Assembly (NCBI RefSeq): GCF_002831685.1 | Contig: NZ_CP025119.1 | Location: 2,130,001 to 2,194,000 of the forward strand | Source of the DNA: Polaribacter sp. ALD11 | GTDB lineage: Bacteria; Bacteroidota; Bacteroidia; Flavobacteriales; Flavobacteriaceae | Direction: 5' to 3' | DNA length: 64,000 nucleotides | In this document: positions 8,831 through 19,346 of the stretch, piece after piece | How positions within the stretch are numbered: position 1 is the stretch's first letter | How the letters are laid out: every line of letters begins with the position of its first letter | Translations under genes and position numbers: made by a program | Notes under the pieces: generated by a model | Database searches by the model: none | Told to the model about the DNA's origin: nothing | Seen by the model: only the letters and a program-made list of their open reading frames with translations

Positions 8831-11800
8831 TTATCTATAAAGGGTAAAGTTTCTTATTATTTTCTGTTCAGCACCTAGGCTATCTGTGTAATAGATAATC
8901 GCCCAATAATCTCCTGTTGGCATTGGTTTACCATTGTAAATTCCATCCCAACCTTGTTGAATTCCTGTAAATTCTTTTAACAACCTACTATACCTATCAT
9001 AAATGGAAACTCTTAAATTATGATATGATTCTACTTCTTCTGGATACCAATAATCGTTTTCATTATTATTATTTGGTGTAAAGAAATTTGGAATCATAAT
9101 TGGGATAAAGTTTCCTTTTACTTTTGTCGAAACCTCACAACCTCTAGCGTCTTTAACTGTTATTGTATACTCTTCGGTAACATGAATTAAGAAAACATTA
9201 TTAGTATCAAATTCTCCGCCATTTAAACTAAAAGTATAAGGTGGTGTTCCTCCGTAAGAGTCTGCAATTAGCGTATTCTTAGTAGCTGTATCTATAACTA
9301 GTTCAAGCGTACCAATATCTTCAACTATTATTTCTGAAGTTACAAAACATCCCTTTACATGGGTTGCTTTTATCTCATAGGTTCCTGGAGCTAAATGCTT
9401 GTAAACACCATGACTTTGCGGATTTAAACCATTAATTGTATAGGTAATTTCGTTTTGATATTCAGAATTTACTATTCTTGAGGAAATAGTAGCACCATCT
9501 GCACATGTATATACGAGATTTGGGGATAAGATTAAATTTATTGATGGCTGTAGCGTAACAGCAACAGTCTTCTCACATCCATTTTTACCTTTAACCACAA
9601 CTTTATATGTTTTTCCTCCCTCTAAATTTGAAAAAGAAAACTGATTTTCTACAAAAGTACCTTCATCTAATTTTGTAAAATAAGGTGCTTCATCTCCCGA
9701 AATATCCAATTCAAAAGAACCATTAGAATCTGTACTACAAGTAACTTCAACAATATTCTTTGGTGTAACAATTAATTCTAAAGGCTCTTTAATAATTACC
9801 GTTTCTTTAATTGGTTCACAGCCCAAATCATCTTTTACAAAAACAGTGTAAGTTCCTGCAAGTAAATTACTAAAAACATTTGTCGTTTTATAATTTATAC
9901 CATCGATACTATACAAGTAATCGCCTCTTCCTCCTTTTGCATTCATCGTTATCGAACCATCGCTTTCACCGTAACATAGATTATTTACGACTTGTATTGG
10001 TCCGTCAAACAATAAAGGATCTGGGTTATCTATATTAATATCTTTTTCAATTTTACAACCATTAGTGTGCAAAACCGTAAGTTTATAAATACCTGTTGCT
10101 AAATCTTTAAATTCTCCTGAAGCTTGCGCAGTACCTCCATCTAAAGAATACAGCACATTACTTGCCAAAGAAGGCGCTACAGATGCACTTATTGTGGTTA
10201 AGTAATTCTTACAATTTAATGTGGTGTCTGTAGTTAGATTTAAATCGACTCCTTTTTGTAAAGTAACAGTTACAGAAGTTTCGCAACCGCTCGTGTCTTC
10301 AACAAAAACAGTATAAGTCTTTCCTCCTAATAGATTCGTAAAGTCGAGTTTACCTTCTACAAAAACACCGTTGTTTAACTTTGTTTTATAAGGTGCTGTT
10401 CCTCCTTCAATTTTTATAGAAAAAGATCCATCATCATCTTCAAAACAGGTTTCTTCGGTTACATTAATTACAGAAGCTACAAGAGCTAAAGGCTCTTTAA
10501 TAATAACTGTTTCCATAATAAAACAACCACTTTCATCTTGTACAATTACATTATAAGTTCCTGCAGATAGATTTGTAAACTTATTCGTATTTACATATTT
10601 AACTTCATCTATACTATAAATTAAATTACCTGTTCCTCCTTTTGCATTAATTGTTATCGTTCCATTTTTCCCTTCAAAACACGTAACATTTTCCACTTCT
10701 GTAGGAGCTGTTAATTCTAATAGTTTTGGTTCTACAATTGTAGTTGGCAGCGTTGTAAACTCACAATCTTCACTGGTAACTTTAATTTTATAGGTTCCAG
10801 CGCCTAGATTATCAAATATATTTGATGTTTGCTTTGGTCTAAGAACCACATCAGTACTGTTTAATAACTCAAACTTATAATTACCTAAACCTCCTGAGGC
10901 TATTGCAGAAATAATTGCATTTTCTTCTGTTGCACAACTTATTAGAGATGCTTCTACATTTAACACAGCAGATAATGGTGTTACCGCTTGTGTATTAATA
11001 GTTGCTGAAGCTTCTGAAACACAATCGTTTTTATCCTTTGCATAAAACTGATGATTGCCTGGACCGACGTTAAAAACATTGCTACTTACAAAGTTAATTC
11101 CGTCTGAACTGTAGGTATAGCCACCAGAGCCTCCTGCTGCAGAAACTTCTACAGAGGTTAAAGTAACCAAACAAGAAATTGAATTTGTTACAGCAACTTT
11201 TGTAACTACTTTTGTTGGTTGACTTATGGAAACCGGCAGTGTTAAAGTACAAGAAAAATCATCTGAAACAGTTACTGTATACGCTCCAGAAGATAAGTTC
11301 TTAAAAATATTTGAACTTTGTTTTACTGAAATACTTTCTCCATTTTTTTGGATTTGATACCAGTAATTTGGTGGATTTCCTTGTCCGCCAGAAGCAACAT
11401 CAACTGTAATTTCAGCACCAAGACCTCCATTACAAACTATTGATTGTGTTTCTGACCAAGTTGCAGCGATTGGTGTTGGGTTTTTTAACGCTATACTTTT
11501 AGTAACCTCGCAACCATTTTTATCTTTAACAATTACATTGTACGTAGCTGCTGGCAGATTTTCTATAGAATTATTAGCATTAAAATCTTTAACAATACTT
11601 CCTGAAGAAGTAGTTACCTTGTATTGGTATTCTCCCCAACCACCAGTAGCATTAATTAAAATTGCACCACTTGTAGCAGTATTACAATCTATTTCTTTTT
11701 TAGTAATGGTAAAATCTAAGACACTTACTGGGTTTTCTATGCTAAACACTTCAGATTTTACGTCACAAAAAGGTGTGTCTGTCATTTTTATCTGTGCATA

Positions 11801-14800
11801 ATACTCACCAGCTTCTAAAGCGTTAACAACCGTTACTCCTCCTGACGAAGTTCCTGATAATAATGTTGCGTTTCCAGAAACACTGTTATACAGAACATAA
11901 CTATAAGCACCTGAATAAGGTGTAGATGCGCTAAAATTGAATGAAATTTTACCAGTTTTGCTTCCAAAACAAGAAACATCATTTAGTGTATTAACTTCTA
12001 ATTGAAATTTAGCAACTTCTTTTACTATATGACTGGTTTCTAAACTACAACCTGTTGTTAGATTAGTAACTGAAGCCGTATACGTATCTTCTGGTAAATC
12101 TGTAAAAACACCCGTATTGTTTGTATCAGTAAAACCTTTAATACCTGTAATTGTATAACTTACGTTTGGTATTGGTAATGTAGATGTATAGGTTATTGTT
12201 AATTTTTCGCCTGTTGCACAATCTAATTTTTTATCGACTGTAACTGCTACTGAAGATATTTCTGCAAAAGGTTTAATACTTGCGTTTGTAGTTCCTATAC
12301 AGCCACTAGCATCATATACATTTATAGTATAATTTCCGCCGTTCTTATTATTAGAAAAATAAATGGCTTCCTTTCCTCTTTGAACGATAATATCATCTGT
12401 AATCTCTGGCGTTCCTTTATTGTCTATAAACTCGAATATTGTATAAGAACCACTTCCACCAGTAATTGAAGAAGTATCTATAGAAATACTAGCATTTTCA
12501 TTTGTGTTTTCTTTAGCACATAAAAATTCGGTTACCGTTGGTGTTGGTACTACAATTGCATCAAATTCGTTAACCTTAATAGTTGTTTGATTAGTGCTAC
12601 ATTCATTAGAACCTACAGCTTTTATTGTATAGTCTCCTGGTTTTACATTTATAAAACTATTTGAAGGAATATCGAAAGTTCCTGAAACAGGATTGATGCT
12701 ATACGTATAATCTACACTTTTGTTTAAGTTTGTTAAAGCTATTGTGCCTGAATTACTACCACTACAAGAACTATCTGTAACGGTATAACTAAAAGTAGGA
12801 GAAGCTACCTCTAATATTTTAACTGGTATTGTTTTAGGGCAACTATTACCTAAAGCATCACTTGCGTTATTATCGTATACAATAATCTCATATTCACCTG
12901 CATTTTGTAAACTAATAGTTTGTGGGTTCGTTGTTAGCTTCCCTTTTGAGATACTACCAGGACCTGAACTATTTTTTACTTCAAAATCATAATCACCAGA
13001 ACCATTCTTTACATTAATTACAACTTCAGCATTTGGAGACGGAGAACAATCTAAATTTTTTGTTATAGTTGCTTCAAAAACTAAAGTAGGTACTATGGTT
13101 ACGATCTGTGTACCACTTTCACAACCATTGCTATCTTTTATTTTTACTGTATAATCATCTGCTGGTAAATTATTAAATAATGATAAAGTTTGATAAGTTG
13201 CACCACCATCTATAGAATAATAGTAAGGTGTTAATCCTTTATCTCCAGAAACTTCTATTGTTTTGTCTGTATCGCAACTATTAGCTTTTACAGAAGCTAT
13301 CTCTGGGCTTTCGCTAACTAACATATCAACAGTACCTAAATCTTTTGCACAACCTGAAGCATCTGTTACATTTACAGTAATTACTATAGGATCTGTTAGG
13401 ATATCAATATTTGCTAAAGGAACTTCTATAAATAGATTAGAACTTACAATATCTGCTTTAAAATTAGGACTACTAAGCGTAAATTCATAACCACCAAAAC
13501 CACCTTTAATAGTACTAATTTCTACCAAACCAGGTAGCGCACATGTAATATCTCTAGAATTTGATACGGTACCAACTATTTCTGCACCTCTTTTTATAGA
13601 AATCGTTTTACTTCCCCAAGAACAACTTGCACCCTGAGTAATTACCATATAATAATCTCCTGATGCTAAGTTTGAAACAGTAATATCACTTGTATCTAAC
13701 TGATTTCCACTTTTAATAGAAGTAACAGTTACTGCATCAAACAACTCCCAATCTATTTGTCCAGTTAACGGCTTTAACGAATCATCAATAGAAAAGGAAA
13801 CTTCTCCTGTATCTGAAGTAAAGCAAGCATCTTTTGTTACGTTTCCTGTAACTTTAATGTCTGGTGTGTATGAATCATACACATCTACACTATTTTGTTT
13901 TATACAACCAGTAGCATCTTTTACATAAAACACATAACTTAAACCAGGAGTAAGGTTGGTAAATGTAAATTGATCTGAATTTGATGGACTTGGCGTTTGC
14001 CAATTTGTATCCGAATTAATAGCAAATTGATAAGGTCCAAAACCATCTTTTGCCTCTACAATAACGCTAAACCCATCTGCACAAGTCCCTCCTGCATCGG
14101 CACTTACTACTAAATTTGAAACTGGATACGGAATAGTGTAGGAGTCTAAAAGCTTTTCACATCTTAAGGTGGTTCCGTCTGCTTCCACAATTCTAATTGC
14201 CGGAAACACCTCTGTACCAGAAGGAATATCCATAAAAATTGGTGATGGTAACCAATTAACACCGTTATCTTTACTGTATTGTAAAGTATATGGGGCATAT
14301 GAATTAGTTACTACAAATTCGAAACCAAAGTTTGAAGAATCGGCTTCACAACCAGGTGGTAATATAGGACTTATAACAGCCTCTAAAGCTATTGGTGTTA
14401 CAATTGTAGCTGTTGTTGTTTCTATACAACTATCACTTCCAGTAATTTTAACAGTGTAATCTCCTCCCAAAAGGTTTATAAAATCTCTTGTTGTATTAAA
14501 GTAATTGTTTATAGTTTCTGAATATCCAGATGTATTGCTAATTTCAATTTTATATGGTGCTAATCCTCCAGAAATAGCAACCTCTATTTTTCCTTTTTCT
14601 CCAAAACATTTAGGGTCTGTTGAAGTTGCAACAACTCCTAAATCTGGTGTTTTACTAATGGTTACTGTTTTAACAAACTCACAATAATCACCTAATCCTG
14701 CTTTATCTCTTACATACACATCAAAATCACCAGCTGCCGTAATGGCTTTTGTGTTTGTGTTTCCAAAATTAGTTGCTGTTACAGTAGTTCCCTTTACTAC

Positions 14801-17800
14801 AAATGCATACACGTAATTTCCGTCTCCGCCAGTAGCATTTACGGTAATATTACCATCTATACAGTTTACATCATTTGTAAGTACTGTTGCATTTAATTGC
14901 GGTAATATAACATGATTTGAGGTAGTAACTTCACAGTCTAACTTGTCTTTAACTTTTATGGTGTAAGAATTAGGTAGTAAGTTTTTAAATGTATACGTAT
15001 TAGAGGTTGTACTCTCTGGTAATTGCCAAGGGCCATTATTAATACTAAATAGATAGTTTTCATTTCCTTTGGTAACCGTAACCTCTATTTCTCCATTAGA
15101 ACCATCGTAACATTGGGTACTTGTTGTTGTATATTCTAAAGCTGATGTAGGTTCTATTTTAATTGTAGCAGTAGTTGCAGCAACACAGCTACTGGCATCT
15201 TTTGCTTGTATTGTGTACGTACCTGCATCTAAGTTAGAAAATTTATTTAACCATGTTGCCCCATTATCTATACTAAATTCATAAGGAGGTGTTCCGCCTG
15301 AAGCGGTTGGTGTTATAATTGCATCTGCACCTTTACAAGATAAATTAGTTGTAACTGTAGCAGCAACTGTTATTTTTGTTGGCTCTGAAATAGTTTTGGT
15401 TCCAAGGTCTAAAATACAAGAATCTGACTTTATTTGTATTGAATAATCTCTTGCATCTAAACCACTAATAGTTACAGGAGAACTTGTTGCAGGAATCCAA
15501 CTTCCTCCGTTTAAAGAATATTCAAAACTAGCATTGAAGTTTTCTACAGAAAGTTTTATTTCTCCATCTGAACCCAAATTACATTTTACATTTCTGGTAC
15601 TTAAAACCTCACCAGCAAAAGCCTTATTCGGTTTAACTACAGCTGTAAAAGTTTCTACACATTTAGACCCATAATTAACCGCTATTGTATACGTATCTGA
15701 AGGTAATTTATCAAACACATTATTGTTTGTTGCGGCACCGCCATTAATACTATAAGTATAAAAAGTGTCTAAAGGCAATACCGTAATTGTACCTTCACCA
15801 GAACAGTTATAAGTTATATCTGAAGTAAATACAGGTGTAATTGGTAATGGTTTAAGTTCTATATCTTGTAATTTTAAAACACATTTATTAGCGTCTTTAA
15901 TAGCTAAAGAATAGGTTCCTTCAGATAGCCCTGAAAATGTTTTTTGTGACACATAATTACTACCATCTATACTAAATTTATAAGGAGCTGTTCCTCCAGA
16001 AGGAGTATCAAAAGATATTTCACCAAAACCTTCGCAAGTATATTCTTTGGTTAAACTGGCTGCACCTTTTAATTTATCTGGTTCTGTAACTGTAATATTT
16101 TTCTCATAGGTACAAACATCTAAACCTTTAGAGGCATTAATTTTAATTGTATAGTCTCCTGATTCTAAATTATTAAAACTACCAGAAGGCTTGTAACTTA
16201 CACCATTATCTATACTATATTCTAAAGTGTACCCTTGCAAACTACCGTCTACAGAAAGACTGATGCTACCATTAGATCCTTCAAAACAACTATTGTTTTT
16301 AATATCTTCTTTAAAAATTAAATCTGGTTCTTTGCCTATGGTAACTTCATTAGAAATAACCCAACAGTTATTAGCATCCATTACTAAAAACTCAAAAGTA
16401 CCTATCTTGTCTTCTTTAACGTCGTAGCTATTCCCTGTAAAAAAAGCATCAATAGGAATATCGTTTGGTGAGCTATAAAAATCGAGTCCGTTATGAGACC
16501 AAATTGCATAATTATAAAGAGGTGTACCGCCAGAAGTATTCAGTTCTATAATACCATCTGAACAATTAACATCTTTAACAACCACCGCAGAAAAATCTAA
16601 AGGAGTTGGCTTTGTAAAAGTAACGTTTCCAACAAAAACACAACTATTAGGGGCAGTAACTTCTACGGTATACTCTCCTTCTTCAGAAACTTCGAAACTA
16701 TGGTCGTTGTCTGCAATAGGCCCTGTATTTCCTAGAGCGGCTCCATCTTTTGTTAATTTATAGGTATAATCTCCAGGTATATTGTCTACTTGAACTCTAA
16801 TTTCTCCCTTAGAATCTGAACATAAAATAGGTTCTGTTATTAATTTTACGTCAATATTTTTTTCTAAAATATCGATATTGTTAACTGTATAAACACATGA
16901 AGTAGCAGAACCTCCTTTTTTTCTAATAAATAGAGAATAACTTCCTAAGGCTCCAATATTAAATAAATTGTCATCTTGAAAAGACCCAACACTATTTGTT
17001 AGACTAAACTCATAATTATCTGGTATGTTGTTAACAGTTATACTTCCTGGAGTACCACAAATAATGTCTTTTGTTACAATTTGTGGGGTTAAAGTAGCTT
17101 TAAAAACATTAAAGTAAAAACGTTTAAAACATCTTCCTTGATACCGAATTTCTAACCTATATTGGCCAGGTTCCTTTGCTGTAAAATCATTGCCAGTTTT
17201 TTCGGTATTCCAAGTACAAGAGTTATCTACATTAGCACAATCTTCACCTACTACTGCACCACAAGAATTCTCATCTAATTTCTGCCAAATTATGGCGTCT
17301 GAATTATCTATACTTGTTTCTATTTCTTTTATACTTCCATCTCCACATAAATATATTTCTGTTAATTTACTACCATCATTGGGGCACGTTTTAATTTTAT
17401 CTGCATACGCTAAAAGCGGATTCTCTTGTGCATTAAAAGAGACTACATTTACTATTTCTGAGGTACTTATACAACCTACAGGAGCAATCTTATTAACAGT
17501 ATAAGTACCCGTATTTAACACCGTTACACTTTGACTATTACCAATAACGTCTCCTGCTTCATTTTTCCATTCATAAGAAATAAAACCATTTCCTGCAGTT
17601 AAAGTTATATCTGCAGAACACAATACCTCATCTCTTTCATAACTACAACCAGATACATCCGCTAAAAAATTGGAAGGCCCTACCAATCCAACATTACATG
17701 TATTTACACCATAAAAACTAGGGTCTTCATTTATAATTATACGACTTTTCTCACCTCTATAACTTGCAATTACTTGGTTTTCTATTCTGTTAGAGCAAAC

Positions 17801-19309
17801 GTCTCTTAAGTCGTTACAGTTTTTTACAACTTGAACCTTTAACCTAATATTGTATAAAGGATCTCCAATTTCTACTAAATCATCTGGAATTGTAAAACGT
17901 AAAACACCTCTAAATTCATTGGCTGAAACAGGTGGTTCATAAGTGTATGTTACGCCAGGTGGCACTACTATATCTGATTCTACTAAATCAACATTTTTTG
18001 GTAATCTATCTATTAATTCCGTTCCTAAAGCATTGTCATTTCCTTTGTTTCTAAAACTTATATTGTACCAAATTAATCCTCCTAAATCAACATCACCTCC
18101 AGAAATATCGTTATTATTTCCGTCGTCAATTGTTTTTATGAGTTCTATATCTGGCTCTATAATATCAATACTCATTGCATTTAAAAAAGCCCAATACACA
18201 TCTTGTGTAGATTTAAATTTTATAGCTGCTTCTGTTTGTCCGTTACTAATTAGCCTATTATTTACATTGTTTATGCTAAATAAATCTGCATCAAAACCTA
18301 ACGTATTTTCACTACTCGGTTCCCTTCCGTTTAAAAAAGCATCATTTAAAGTTATAGAACCGTTAAAGAAGTTATATTCGGGGTTTAAGTAAGGAGTAGA
18401 AAAGTTTCGATAAACACCGTAAATATCTTTCATTTTAAACTGATCTCCTTGAATAGCTCTATCTCCTTCTAAAGCAGCAACTAGCATTTTTGCCTTTACG
18501 GGTCCATTAGGAATGGTCGTAAACCCAGAGTAAGAAATGTCAACTTCTGTTCCTCCACCCACACTAGAAAAACCATCAAAAATAGAAATTCTTCTACTAG
18601 GCTCTAATTCATTTTCATAAATCACAACCATTATCCAACCTCCAGAAGAACCTAAACGTCCTCTATCATCCCTTCCTACTGTAGCTTTTATGTTTGCTGC
18701 ATAGTAATCTCCATTAGGGTCCCCTAATGAACTAACCAATGATGTTACATCACTGTAACACATATATGGTTTTGATTCATCTTCACCATCATCATAAACA
18801 ATATCTCCTGTTATGTCTAAATATTCCCCACCTGGAAGTTTAAATTTAATTTCATTAAAGTCAGTGTCTCTTGCCCCATAATTAATAGTCCAATGTTTTC
18901 TTGGGTATACAGCTGCCCAATACAAGCCTGCAAAAACCACTTTAGAACAACCTGGTAAGTCTAATGCAGATTTACTTGAAGAGAATGTTTTAGGGTCAGA
19001 ATCTATATCAATATATTCCATATTAATTAGACCATTACCGTCATAACCATTATAATCATCGTTGGCTCTTGTACCATCTTGATGTTTACTAACAATACTG
19101 TTGGCAACAAAGGTAATGTCACCTTTTAAATTGATACCTCCGTTAGACAGCCTTTGCTTAAACGCAATGTCTTTTGCACGGTTAATTTTTGTATCTTTTT
19201 CTGTTTTTTGAACTTGCTGATCTTTAGATTGAGAATAAAAATCGACTCCTGCTGTTTGAATAATTAATATAAACAACAGTAATTTACTGCTTTGTAATAG
19301 TTTTTTCAT
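8831..19309 (-). CDS. Giant SprB-like adhesin with T9SS type B C-terminal signal
   Basis: A 3492-residue secreted protein. A signal peptide (about 1-27) is followed by an N-terminal beta-rich domain (about 50-380, with LPGCSKVVFAGLYWAAVYPR), a DUF11-like domain (about 390-530, IELIKTIDDGNNNDISGG), and then roughly 30 tandem SprB-type modules of 70-90 residues (about 550-3330). A typical module reads GGTxPYxFSIDxG, FxNLxAGxYTIxVKDxxGC, xTIxEP; most have one Cys near the start and a GC at the end. The final 85 or so residues (IPNFFTPNNNNENDYWYPEE ... GWDGIYNGKPMPTGDYWAII) are the gliding-motility-associated type B sorting domain. By analogy with SprB it is secreted through T9SS to the surface for adhesion or gliding. 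A PorP/SprF gene lies on either side of it in the same operon. Domain boundaries are estimates by eye. Confidence 0.93.
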   Translation of the reverse strand: MKKLLQSSKLLLFILIIQTAGVDFYSQSKDQQVQKTEKDTKINRAKDIAFKQRLSNGGINLKGDITFVANSIVSKHQDGTRANDDYNGYDGNGLINMEYIDIDSDPKTFSSSKSALDLPGCSKVVFAGLYWAAVYPRKHWTINYGARDTDFNEIKFKLPGGEYLDITGDIVYDDGEDESKPYMCYSDVTSLVSSLGDPNGDYYAANIKATVGRDDRGRLGSSGGWIMVVIYENELEPSRRISIFDGFSSVGGGTEVDISYSGFTTIPNGPVKAKMLVAALEGDRAIQGDQFKMKDIYGVYRNFSTPYLNPEYNFFNGSITLNDAFLNGREPSSENTLGFDADLFSINNVNNRLISNGQTEAAIKFKSTQDVYWAFLNAMSIDIIEPDIELIKTIDDGNNNDISGGDVDLGGLIWYNISFRNKGNDNALGTELIDRLPKNVDLVESDIVVPPGVTYTYEPPVSANEFRGVLRFTIPDDLVEIGDPLYNIRLKVQVVKNCNDLRDVCSNRIENQVIASYRGEKSRIIINEDPSFYGVNTCNVGLVGPSNFLADVSGCSYERDEVLCSADITLTAGNGFISYEWKNEAGDVIGNSQSVTVLNTGTYTVNKIAPVGCISTSEIVNVVSFNAQENPLLAYADKIKTCPNDGSKLTEIYLCGDGSIKEIETSIDNSDAIIWQKLDENSCGAVVGEDCANVDNSCTWNTEKTGNDFTAKEPGQYRLEIRYQGRCFKRFYFNVFKATLTPQIVTKDIICGTPGSITVNNIPDNYEFSLTNSVGSFQDDNLFNIGALGSYSLFIRKKGGSATSCVYTVNNIDILEKNIDVKLITEPILCSDSKGEIRVQVDNIPGDYTYKLTKDGAALGNTGPIADNDHSFEVSEEGEYTVEVTAPNSCVFVGNVTFTKPTPLDFSAVVVKDVNCSDGIIELNTSGGTPLYNYAIWSHNGLDFYSSPNDIPIDAFFTGNSYDVKEDKIGTFEFLVMDANNCWVISNEVTIGKEPDLIFKEDIKNNSCFEGSNGSISLSVDGSLQGYTLEYSIDNGVSYKPSGSFNNLESGDYTIKINASKGLDVCTYEKNITVTEPDKLKGAASLTKEYTCEGFGEISFDTPSGGTAPYKFSIDGSNYVSQKTFSGLSEGTYSLAIKDANKCVLKLQDIELKPLPITPVFTSDITYNCSGEGTITVLPLDTFYTYSINGGAATNNNVFDKLPSDTYTIAVNYGSKCVETFTAVVKPNKAFAGEVLSTRNVKCNLGSDGEIKLSVENFNASFEYSLNGGSWIPATSSPVTISGLDARDYSIQIKSDSCILDLGTKTISEPTKITVAATVTTNLSCKGADAIITPTASGGTPPYEFSIDNGATWLNKFSNLDAGTYTIQAKDASSCVAATTATIKIEPTSALEYTTTSTQCYDGSNGEIEVTVTKGNENYLFSINNGPWQLPESTTSNTYTFKNLLPNSYTIKVKDKLDCEVTTSNHVILPQLNATVLTNDVNCIDGNITVNATGGDGNYVYAFVVKGTTVTATNFGNTNTKAITAAGDFDVYVRDKAGLGDYCEFVKTVTISKTPDLGVVATSTDPKCFGEKGKIEVAISGGLAPYKIEISNTSGYSETINNYFNTTRDFINLLGGDYTVKITGSDSCIETTTATIVTPIALEAVISPILPPGCEADSSNFGFEFVVTNSYAPYTLQYSKDNGVNWLPSPIFMDIPSGTEVFPAIRIVEADGTTLRCEKLLDSYTIPYPVSNLVVSADAGGTCADGFSVIVEAKDGFGPYQFAINSDTNWQTPSPSNSDQFTFTNLTPGLSYVFYVKDATGCIKQNSVDVYDSYTPDIKVTGNVTKDACFTSDTGEVSFSIDDSLKPLTGQIDWELFDAVTVTSIKSGNQLDTSDITVSNLASGDYYMVITQGASCSWGSKTISIKRGAEIVGTVSNSRDITCALPGLVEISTIKGGFGGYEFTLSSPNFKADIVSSNLFIEVPLANIDILTDPIVITVNVTDASGCAKDLGTVDMLVSESPEIASVKANSCDTDKTIEVSGDKGLTPYYYSIDGGATYQTLSLFNNLPADDYTVKIKDSNGCESGTQIVTIVPTLVFEATITKNLDCSPSPNAEVVINVKNGSGDYDFEVKNSSGPGSISKGKLTTNPQTISLQNAGEYEIIVYDNNASDALGNSCPKTIPVKILEVASPTFSYTVTDSSCSGSNSGTIALTNLNKSVDYTYSINPVSGTFDIPSNSFINVKPGDYTIKAVGSNECSTNQTTIKVNEFDAIVVPTPTVTEFLCAKENTNENASISIDTSSITGGSGSYTIFEFIDNKGTPEITDDIIVQRGKEAIYFSNNKNGGNYTINVYDASGCIGTTNASIKPFAEISSVAVTVDKKLDCATGEKLTITYTSTLPIPNVSYTITGIKGFTDTNNTGVFTDLPEDTYTASVTNLTTGCSLETSHIVKEVAKFQLEVNTLNDVSCFGSKTGKISFNFSASTPYSGAYSYVLYNSVSGNATLLSGTSSGGVTVVNALEAGEYYAQIKMTDTPFCDVKSEVFSIENPVSVLDFTITKKEIDCNTATSGAILINATGGWGEYQYKVTTSSGSIVKDFNANNSIENLPAATYNVIVKDKNGCEVTKSIALKNPTPIAATWSETQSIVCNGGLGAEITVDVASGGQGNPPNYWYQIQKNGESISVKQSSNIFKNLSSGAYTVTVSDDFSCTLTLPVSISQPTKVVTKVAVTNSISCLVTLTSVEVSAAGGSGGYTYSSDGINFVSSNVFNVGPGNHQFYAKDKNDCVSEASATINTQAVTPLSAVLNVEASLISCATEENAIISAIASGGLGNYKFELLNSTDVVLRPKQTSNIFDNLGAGTYKIKVTSEDCEFTTLPTTIVEPKLLELTAPTEVENVTCFEGKNGTITINAKGGTGNLIYSIDEVKYVNTNKFTNLSAGTYNVIVQDESGCFIMETVIIKEPLALVASVINVTEETCFEDDDGSFSIKIEGGTAPYKTKLNNGVFVEGKLDFTNLLGGKTYTVFVEDTSGCETSVTVTLQKGVDLNLTTDTTLNCKNYLTTISASVAPSLASNVLYSLDGGTAQASGEFKDLATGIYKLTVLHTNGCKIEKDINIDNPDPLLFDGPIQVVNNLCYGESDGSITMNAKGGRGDYLYSIDGINYKTTNVFSNLLAGTYTVFVKDDLGCEPIKETVIIKEPLELIVTPKNIVEVTCSTDSNGSFELDISGDEAPYFTKLDEGTFVENQFSFSNLEGGKTYKVVVKGKNGCEKTVAVTLQPSINLILSPNLVYTCADGATISSRIVNSEYQNEITYTINGLNPQSHGVYKHLAPGTYEIKATHVKGCFVTSEIIVEDIGTLELVIDTATKNTLIADSYGGTPPYTFSLNGGEFDTNNVFLIHVTEEYTITVKDARGCEVSTKVKGNFIPIMIPNFFTPNNNNENDYWYPEEVESYHNLRVSIYDRYSRLLKEFTGIQQGWDGIYNGKPMPTGDYWAIIYYTDSLGAEQKIIRNFTLYR
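9310..10730 (-). repeat. Tandem duplication of a three-module block inside the giant adhesin
   Basis: Two adjacent blocks of about 230-240 residues (about 10730-10010 and 10010-9310) have the same order of three modules. The first modules share ITxNAKGGxGxxxYSID, TNxFxNLxAGTY and ETVIIKEPL. The second share APYxTKLxxGxFVE and GGKTYxVxVxxxxGCE with VTLQ. The third share a weaker YTIxG-like core. Elsewhere modules follow one another without such paired order, so a recent block duplication is the simplest reading. Borders are approximate because I compared the translations by eye. Confidence 0.65.
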
Positions 19310-19346
19310 GCTTAGGGTATGAAATTAAGGGAATATTTACTTTTTT

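Noticed and set aside
17943..18392. A 149-codon plus-strand frame and several others inside the giant adhesin gene.
   Set aside because: They are antisense shadows of a continuous, well-supported 3492-codon gene and show no family pattern.
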